Made by a program: the position numbers and the translations under genes. The notes beneath the pieces are model-generated. The model was not told where the DNA came from. It was given only the letters and a program-made list of their open reading frames with translations, and ran no database searches. A stretch of DNA of 64,000 nucleotides from Corticicoccus populi. Its GTDB lineage: Bacteria > Bacillota > Bacilli > Staphylococcales > Salinicoccaceae. Positions within the stretch are counted from its first letter, which is position 1; each line of letters begins with the position of its first letter. Below, one piece after another: positions 58,767 through 64,000 of the stretch. The stretch covers positions 186,001 through 250,000 of the forward strand of contig NZ_JBHUOQ010000005.1 of assembly GCF_042686195.1 (NCBI RefSeq), given 5' to 3'.

Positions 58767-59802
58767 CAAAGACTGCCTCCTTATACAAAATCACATGCAC
58801 TGTAAATCCTTTATCGAAAAACGTGTTCAAAACCCCTCGATATTTATGGACAGTTTCCTTCATGGTCTCAATTCCCATCCCTTTCCCTGGACGGTAATGT
58901 GTGCCGTTATCTTTCACCGACACTGTAATAAACTCCGGATGCTCCCGGATTAAAACAGTGATACTATCCCCGGCAGAATGTTTTCTGACATTCGTTAACG
59001 CTTCTCTGATCAACGACAGAAGGTCGACCTTTAAATAGTGCGGCAGTGTCGATTCGACTTGATACTGAAAGTCTGTATTCCAGTGCTCCATTTCACTGAG
59101 ATACTCCTCCACCCTGCTTTTAAAATCAATTGATGTATCGTATAAATGATGAATACTCGTCCGTATGTCATCCATTCCCGACTTCAAACGGCCCTGGAGC
59201 TGCTTCAAAGACGCTTCAATCTTCTCAGGCTCTTTAACATACTGCAGAGACTCAATTAATAATATGCTGCTCGATAATGAATGACCGAGGGCGTCATGCA
59301 TATCCCTTGCTATCCTGTTCCTCTCATTCAGCCCGGCGAGATAGACTTCCCGTTCATGATTTTTCATCAGTTCATTATGCTGTGACCGGAGTCTAAGGTT
59401 GTCCTTTGTCAGCTGATCCCTGATGTTTTTATTTTCAAATTCCAGGATATCCAGCTGGTTGTTCAATTTTGCTGTATACATTACAGCAATTGACGATGCA
59501 AAAAGCATCCAGTCCGGAAATAAAGTAAACATTAAAAGACTTGGAACTGACCATTTACCGAATGTGAGCGCGGTCAGCTGGACAACCATCGGAAAATAAT
59601 AAAGCCAGTCATAATCTATGAATACGAGTCCGGTCATTATCAGGGAAACAATCACATTAAACGATTTCACCCGGACTAAATCCGTACTAAATATCAAAAT
59701 AAATGAAATTAATGCAATAATAATATTGAATTCATCTTCCATTATGAAATAATATCCGCTCAGGACAGTATATATAATTAGTTTTTCTATGATAGTCCTC
59801 AT
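58747..59802 (-). CDS. Sensor histidine kinase, HisKA_3 (LnrJ/DesK-like)
   Basis: 351 residues. About five or six N-terminal transmembrane helices in the first 125 residues with almost no extracellular loop, then a dimerisation domain with the phospho-acceptor His in ERNRIARDMHDALGHSLSSS and an ATPase domain with REALTNVRKHS (N box) and GMGIETMKETV. The small-loop sensor suggests detection within the membrane. The start at 59802 is set by GAGGAG six bases upstream; an earlier in-frame ATG lacks a site. Confidence 0.9.
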   Translation of the reverse strand: MRTIIEKLIIYTVLSGYYFIMEDEFNIIIALISFILIFSTDLVRVKSFNVIVSLIMTGLVFIDYDWLYYFPMVVQLTALTFGKWSVPSLLMFTLFPDWMLFASSIAVMYTAKLNNQLDILEFENKNIRDQLTKDNLRLRSQHNELMKNHEREVYLAGLNERNRIARDMHDALGHSLSSSILLIESLQYVKEPEKIEASLKQLQGRLKSGMDDIRTSIHHLYDTSIDFKSRVEEYLSEMEHWNTDFQYQVESTLPHYLKVDLLSLIREALTNVRKHSAGDSITVLIREHPEFITVSVKDNGTHYRPGKGMGIETMKETVHKYRGVLNTFFDKGFTVHVILYKEAVFDEDHNY

Positions 59803-59961
59803 ATTATTCTCCTCACAATATGACATTTGTCATATCAAGTCATTACTGCAGACACTGATGTGATTCTTTACTTTATTATAAACTTATATATAACAAATGA
59901 TACAGTCTGTTACCACCTAACTGTATCCGTCATAATAAATTGAAATCAGGAGGTTATCAAT

Positions 59962-60891
59962 ATGATTTACATGGATGGTGTCGTAAAACGATACAAAAAG
60001 ACCATTGCCCTCGACCATTTTACTTTTGAGGCAAGACCCAATGAGATTGTCGGGCTTCTCGGTCCGAACGGCTGTGGTAAAACTACTGCGATTAACTGTA
60101 TGTTGTCACTGCTGACATTTGACCAGGGAAAAATCACAGTCTTTGACCAGCCTGTCAATCCGAACAATAACAAAGCAAAAAGACGGATCGGCATTGTACC
60201 GCAGGAGCTTGCATTATTCGAAAAGTTAAATGTCTATGAAAATATTGATTTTTACTGCGGACTTTATGTTTCCGATAAAAAAGAACGTAAAGCACTCGTT
60301 GAAGAGGCTATTGAATTTGTCGGTCTTGAAAAATATAAAAAATTTGCCCCGAAACAGTTAAGCGGCGGTTTAAAGCGGAGACTGAATATCGCATGCGGTA
60401 TCTCACATAAACCGGACCTTCTATTTTTAGATGAACCTACCGTTGCGGTGGATGCACAAAGCCGTAACTTCATTTTGGAAGGCGTTAAAAAGATGAAGGA
60501 AAACGGCACAACAGTAATTTATACAACACATTACCTGGAAGAAGCTGAGGATTTATGTGACAGACTCGTGATTATGGACGGCGGCAGAAATGTTGCCCAG
60601 GGCACACTCAATGAACTTCAACGTTCAATCTCCACACAGGAGTCAATCACAATCAGTTTTATCGACGACAGTGAAGGGCTGAAAACACAGTTACAAGAGA
60701 TTCCGCATGTGATTAAAGTATTGGAAAAAAATGATGCTTTTGAAATTCACTTTGAAAAGAGTCAGAATAATTTATCAAACTTAATAAAATTTGTTGATGA
60801 ACATCAACTTACCTATTCACAAATATCAAGTGAGAAACCATCATTGTCAAATATCTTCCTGGAACTCACCGGTAAGGAGCTGAGGGACTGA
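59962..60891 (+). CDS. ABC transporter ATP-binding protein (LnrL/DrrA-like)
   Basis: 309 residues. Walker A GPNGCGKTTAIN (about 34-45), Q-loop VPQELALFEKL, signature LSGGLKRRLNIACG, Walker B LLFLDEPTVAVDAQ, H-loop TTHYLEEAE. The C-terminal ~80 residues are the DrrA-type extension. Drives the two ABC-2 permeases that follow. It is transcribed divergently from the kinase and regulator, the arrangement of LnrJK-LnrLMN of Bacillus subtilis, which resists linear polyenes such as linearmycin. Confidence 0.92.
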   Translation: MIYMDGVVKRYKKTIALDHFTFEARPNEIVGLLGPNGCGKTTAINCMLSLLTFDQGKITVFDQPVNPNNNKAKRRIGIVPQELALFEKLNVYENIDFYCGLYVSDKKERKALVEEAIEFVGLEKYKKFAPKQLSGGLKRRLNIACGISHKPDLLFLDEPTVAVDAQSRNFILEGVKKMKENGTTVIYTTHYLEEAEDLCDRLVIMDGGRNVAQGTLNELQRSISTQESITISFIDDSEGLKTQLQEIPHVIKVLEKNDAFEIHFEKSQNNLSNLIKFVDEHQLTYSQISSEKPSLSNIFLELTGKELRD

Positions 60892-61943
60892 TGCATACCC
60901 TTCGAATCGCTTATTATATGCTCTTAATCAGTTTCAAGGATTTTGGATACTGGTTTTGGACATTGTGTTACCCATTACTGATGGCCACACTTTTTATGCT
61001 GACTGCTTCAAGTATCGACAGTGCAGAAATTCAAGACATAGAAGTCGGTGTAGAAGACGGTCACCCTTATATCGAAGCGTTCAACAGTATTGACTTTATG
61101 AATGTACATGAGACAACAGAAAATGAAGGACTGGATATGCTGAACGACGATGAAATCACCGGTTTTATTACAGCAGATCAGAATTTAATCGTAAATGAAT
61201 CCGGATTTGAAGAAACTGTACTTGAGTCTGTGCTCAATCAAATGACTCAAATGACAACGTCCGGCATTCCTTTTGAAAATTTTGATTTTACACAGTCATT
61301 TACCGCCCAGACGGATTTGAACTCCGACCCGGCAACAATTATGTTTTATTCACTGATTGCGATGACGACTTTTTACAGCATGTTTTCAAGTATAGACCTT
61401 ATATCTTCCGTGCAGCCGAACCTGTCCAACCACGGTGCAAGATTTAATGCGACACCATTCAGCAAATTCAAGTTTTTATTTGCGAATTCAATCGGGGCAC
61501 TGCTCTTGGGGTTATTCTCAAATATACTCGTCATTGTCTATTTAATGATATTTAACGACACTACACTGTTCGAAAATTTCGGCAGAACATTTCTGTTAAT
61601 TTTAGTGGCGAACATCTCTGCGATTGGTATCGGTTTTGCGATCGGCCTGATTCCGAAACTGAGTGTAAACTTTAAAACAGTGACTGCAGTCATTACTGTC
61701 ATTTTCCTCGCCTTTTTGTCAGGGATGGCGGGACCAGATTTGAAAAATTTACTTGATGAACATGTCCCCATTTTAAATACACTAAACCCTGTTGCACGTG
61801 TGACAGATACGATGCTCCGCATCAATATTTTAAATAATTACAGCGATTACTGGACAACGATTCTTTACCTTGCAGGTATCGGATTATTCTTCTTCCTGTT
61901 GTCATTAATTGCTTTAAGGAGGAAACAATATGACAGTATTTAA
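60891..61943 (+). CDS. ABC-2 type permease (LnrM-like)
   Basis: 350 residues. One N-terminal membrane helix (about 20-40), a large extracellular domain (about 42-145) and five C-terminal helices. The start overlaps the ATPase stop by one base (TGATG). Contains the ABC-2 pattern LNPVARVTDTMLRIN near the last helices. Pairs with the next gene as a heterodimeric export channel. Confidence 0.88.
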   Translation: MHTLRIAYYMLLISFKDFGYWFWTLCYPLLMATLFMLTASSIDSAEIQDIEVGVEDGHPYIEAFNSIDFMNVHETTENEGLDMLNDDEITGFITADQNLIVNESGFEETVLESVLNQMTQMTTSGIPFENFDFTQSFTAQTDLNSDPATIMFYSLIAMTTFYSMFSSIDLISSVQPNLSNHGARFNATPFSKFKFLFANSIGALLLGLFSNILVIVYLMIFNDTTLFENFGRTFLLILVANISAIGIGFAIGLIPKLSVNFKTVTAVITVIFLAFLSGMAGPDLKNLLDEHVPILNTLNPVARVTDTMLRINILNNYSDYWTTILYLAGIGLFFFLLSLIALRRKQYDSI

Positions 61944-63060
61944 AGGTATTCTCCTCCACTTTTGGAAGTATAAATTTATGATTGTCGGACTAACCGCCGT
62001 ATTCTTCAGCTTCGCTGTAATATTCTCACTGGACCGGGGTGCCGACTCCTTTGAAAGTGCGAGCCTTGATATTACGATTGTTAATCCGACAGATTCAGAA
62101 ATTGCCGGCGGCTTAATCGAATATCTCGAACAGGATAACAATGTGGAAGTCGTCAGTGAAGTAGACACCAGTGCTTTAGAAGAAGATGTCTATCTGCAGA
62201 TGAAACACGGTGCACTGCTGATAGACCCGGATATTGACTCACGGTTCGAGTCAGGTGCTGATACAGTGGAAGTCATTACAGATCCGAGAAACCCGTCGAG
62301 TCTGCAGCTTGAAAATGAGGTGAATAAGTTCTTCTCATTTCTGAGCGCCGAATACAATTATTCAGGGGAAATTGATACTGCACATATTATTGACATCATG
62401 AACCAGGAAATTGATGTTGAAATTGCGGACCCGGATTCCCTGTCAACGCAGGACTCATTTCAATATATGCAGACGTTTACAAACTTTGCCGGCTACTGGA
62501 TTATGCTCTTCATGCTCATGCTGATTGGTAATGTAATGACTGAATTTAACCAGCCGGAACTTAAAAAGAGGATTCATGTATCCCCGTATAAAACATCAAG
62601 CTATACGCTTCAAATGATTTCAGCACAGGGTGTTATTGCATTATTTGTTGTATTGGTCATGTTTTTCGGCGGTATATTCATCCGGTCCGATAATTTAAGT
62701 GATGTCCCGCTCGGTAAAATGTTTACCGCAATGGTTTTAATCAGTATTTTCACACTGGCACTCCATTATGTCATCGGTGCCGTCACAACCAATAAATATA
62801 TCATCAACGGTCTTGCGAACTTTATTTCCATAGGTATGGCATTTATCTCAGGAGTTATGATTCCTGCAGAAGTCCTCGGAGACTCTGTGCAGAGAGTGGC
62901 ACAATTCCTGCCGCTGTATCATTTCACTCAGATCTATGCAGAACCTGATATCACATGGACAGAAGCACTCCAGCCGATTTCCATCCTCGTACTGTTTATC
63001 ATCGCCTTTTTGATTATCGGCATGATACTCGAGAACAAGAAAAAGAGTACTTCGAGTTAA
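61930..63060 (+). CDS. ABC-2 type permease (LnrN-like)
   Basis: 376 residues with the same topology as the preceding gene: a first helix (KFMIVGLTAVFFSFAVIFSL), an extracellular domain to about residue 175, then five helices ending FIIAFLIIGMILENKKKS. ISGVMIPAEVLGDSVQRVAQFLPLYHFTQ is the ABC-2 family signature region. Overlaps the preceding gene by 14 bases. Exported substrate unknown; lipophilic antibiotics or lipids are likely from the family. Confidence 0.88.
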   Translation: MTVFKGILLHFWKYKFMIVGLTAVFFSFAVIFSLDRGADSFESASLDITIVNPTDSEIAGGLIEYLEQDNNVEVVSEVDTSALEEDVYLQMKHGALLIDPDIDSRFESGADTVEVITDPRNPSSLQLENEVNKFFSFLSAEYNYSGEIDTAHIIDIMNQEIDVEIADPDSLSTQDSFQYMQTFTNFAGYWIMLFMLMLIGNVMTEFNQPELKKRIHVSPYKTSSYTLQMISAQGVIALFVVLVMFFGGIFIRSDNLSDVPLGKMFTAMVLISIFTLALHYVIGAVTTNKYIINGLANFISIGMAFISGVMIPAEVLGDSVQRVAQFLPLYHFTQIYAEPDITWTEALQPISILVLFIIAFLIIGMILENKKKSTSS

Positions 63061-63070
63061 AAGCTGAAAT

Positions 63071-63100
63071 CCGGGTATAGTATTAAAATACTATACCCGG
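63071..63100 (+). repeat. Perfect 30-bp palindrome upstream of the Cse60-like gene
   Basis: CCGGGTATAGTATT / AATACTATACCCGG around an AA centre (14-bp arms, no mismatch). There is no T run behind it; instead the GGGAGG ribosome site of the 49-residue gene begins about 4 bases later. It may be a processing or stability stem for the mRNA, or a regulator of initiation. Confidence 0.75.
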
Positions 63101-63118
63101 GGCGGGAGGAAGAGATTG

Positions 63119-63268
63119 ATGAAAACCAAAACATTAAGTGCCATGACTGAGAAAGGTCTGGATAAAAAAATTGCCGAGTTTATGTATGATAATCCGTATG
63201 CTGATATTATTGATATTAAATTCAGTTGTGGTAGTACACTTGCTGTATTGATTATGTATAAAGACTAA
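63119..63268 (+). CDS. Cse60-like small protein, 49 residues
   Basis: Reads MKTKTLSAMTEKGLDKKIAE at its start, then FMYDNPYADIIDIKFS and a final strand LAVLIMYKD. The pattern of a charged helix, an 'IDIKF' strand and a hydrophobic last strand resembles the Cse60 family named from a Bacillus sporulation gene, although Staphylococcaceae do not sporulate. Very strong GGGAGGAAGAG ribosome site. Closed by a perfect bidirectional terminator. Role unknown. Confidence 0.62.
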   Translation: MKTKTLSAMTEKGLDKKIAEFMYDNPYADIIDIKFSCGSTLAVLIMYKD

Positions 63269-63301
63269 AAAGAGATTGACGGAATTCCGTCAATCTCTTT
63301 T
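63268..63301. terminator. Perfect palindromic bidirectional terminator
   Basis: AAAAGAGATTGACGG / CCGTCAATCTCTTTT around AATT, between the Cse60-like gene and the convergent lactate permease gene. Confidence 0.92.
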
Positions 63302-63336
63302 ACATACTTTCAAGTTTACACCTGAAAGAAATAATA

Positions 63337-64000
63337 TTACCGGCTCAGACTTTCTCTCTGATTATAAGAACGGATAATCATAACAATAATCACGCTTAAC
63401 AAAGCAACAATAATTATCATACCGATATTCAATCCAATACCATTCAGCCATACAAAACCAATCGCACCGGCGAGCAGGACATAAAAGGCAGTCGGGATTA
63501 ACAACTTGGTAATCAACGTACCTTCTTTACCGACAACACCTGCCGCTGCACTTGCTGCAACAATATTATGCACACAAATCATATTTCCTGCAGCACCACC
63601 GACCGCCTGGAGTGCAACAATGATAATCGGGTTGGCACTGATTGTATCCGCTACTCCAAACTGGAACAAGCCGAACATCATGTTACTTACGGTATTACTT
63701 CCTGCGGCAAAGGCACCAATGGCACCAATGGTTGGTGATATGAGCGGCCAGCTGTCTCCGAATAAATTCGCAGCACCCTCAGCAAGCACAATCGGCATCG
63801 AGTCAAAACCGCCTGTGTTCAGTCCGGAATTAATAAATACCTGAACGAGCGGGACTGACACAATCAATGCACTCATCGCTGCAACAATCGTTTTACCGGA
63901 AACCTTAAACGCCTCCCCCATACCCCTTAAATCCACTTTATGAATGACACCGCTGATTAAAGCCACAACGATAAAAACAGTACCCGGAATCATCAAAGGA
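63337..64000 (-). CDS. lctP: L-lactate permease, C-terminal part (cut by the window edge)
   Basis: The frame is open to the right edge, so 220 C-terminal residues are seen of a protein usually about 530 long. Seven or so membrane helices remain. Family words: PLVQVFINSGLNTGGFDSMPIVLAEG, ISPTIGAIGAFAAGSNTVSNMMFG and GGAAGNMICVHNIVAASAAAGVVGKEG, typical of LctP proton/lactate symporters. The true start is outside the window. Confidence 0.92.
   Translation of the reverse strand, partial: PLMIPGTVFIVVALISGVIHKVDLRGMGEAFKVSGKTIVAAMSALIVSVPLVQVFINSGLNTGGFDSMPIVLAEGAANLFGDSWPLISPTIGAIGAFAAGSNTVSNMMFGLFQFGVADTISANPIIIVALQAVGGAAGNMICVHNIVAASAAAGVVGKEGTLITKLLIPTAFYVLLAGAIGFVWLNGIGLNIGMIIIVALLSVIIVMIIRSYNQRESLSR

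Noticed and set aside
1..64000. CRISPR arrays, transposons, prophage, tRNA or rRNA genes
   Set aside because: No direct-repeat spacer arrays, transposase or integrase frames, or tRNA cloverleaf/CCA patterns were seen on either strand.

Overview
The window is 64 kb of low-GC Gram-positive chromosome. Strong Shine-Dalgarno sites, a guanine riboswitch on xpt-pbuX, perfect cre boxes, and above all a CrtN/CrtM/CrtP/CrtQ/CrtO C30 carotenoid operon matching the staphyloxanthin enzymes point to the family Staphylococcaceae, probably a halotolerant genus near Jeotgalicoccus or Salinicoccus; the genus is an inference. I see no rRNA, tRNA, CRISPR array, transposase, integrase or phage gene. Genes are compact and mostly separated by bidirectional terminators.

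Layout. 0-7.7 kb holds small housekeeping and accessory genes: VOC protein, methyltransferase, DinB protein, DHA2 drug exporter, and a ddl-GNAT-pepT operon. 7.9-12.0 kb has an ABC exporter, then pheA and a DAACS symporter behind a Phe-rich leader peptide and attenuator. 12.1-19.5 kb is a catabolic operon: LacI regulator, PHI-like isomerase, TRAP transporter DctPQM, divergent RpiA-like protein, HPS-like protein, KDPG aldolase and KDG kinase. 19.6-27.1 kb has a nitroreductase, an M20 amidohydrolase, a YdcZ-type transporter, small conserved proteins, and a 938-residue protein joining a beta-helix to two CbbX-type AAA+ domains. 27.2-33.5 kb carries xpt-pbuX, a GDPD, luxS, a YitT protein, a nitrilase-family hydrolase and a nucleoside hydrolase. 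33.7-34.6 kb holds three orphan small membrane proteins. 34.6-40.3 kb is rbsRKDACB, and 40.3-43.9 kb an antiterminator-controlled beta-glucoside PTS operon. 44.0-47.6 kb is a class F-like sortase, an ECF sigma factor, its anti-sigma factor and a duplicated His-rich surface protein. 47.8-55.9 kb is fni-crtN-crtM-crtP-crtQ-crtO-aldH on the minus strand. 56-63 kb has an SDR protein, a GNAT and a two-component system divergent from a three-gene ABC exporter of LnrLMN type. The window ends inside an L-lactate permease gene.

How genes work together. The 9.7 kb leader couples Phe-tRNA supply to PheA and to a transporter that has lost the Arg of acidic-amino-acid carriers, so it may import a neutral or aromatic compound. 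The 12-19 kb operon pairs uptake of an organic or sugar acid with two sugar-phosphate modules that would feed pyruvate, glyceraldehyde-3-phosphate and pentose phosphates. The 44-47 kb locus looks like a self-contained regulon: the sortase gene and the surface-protein gene share the same bipartite promoter-like motif, AGTAATCCAT-N14-CGTATAT, and the surface protein ends in an LPXTG-like MPNTA signal. The crt operon contains a whole staphyloxanthin-type route, including the aldehyde dehydrogenase step and the isoprenoid isomerase.
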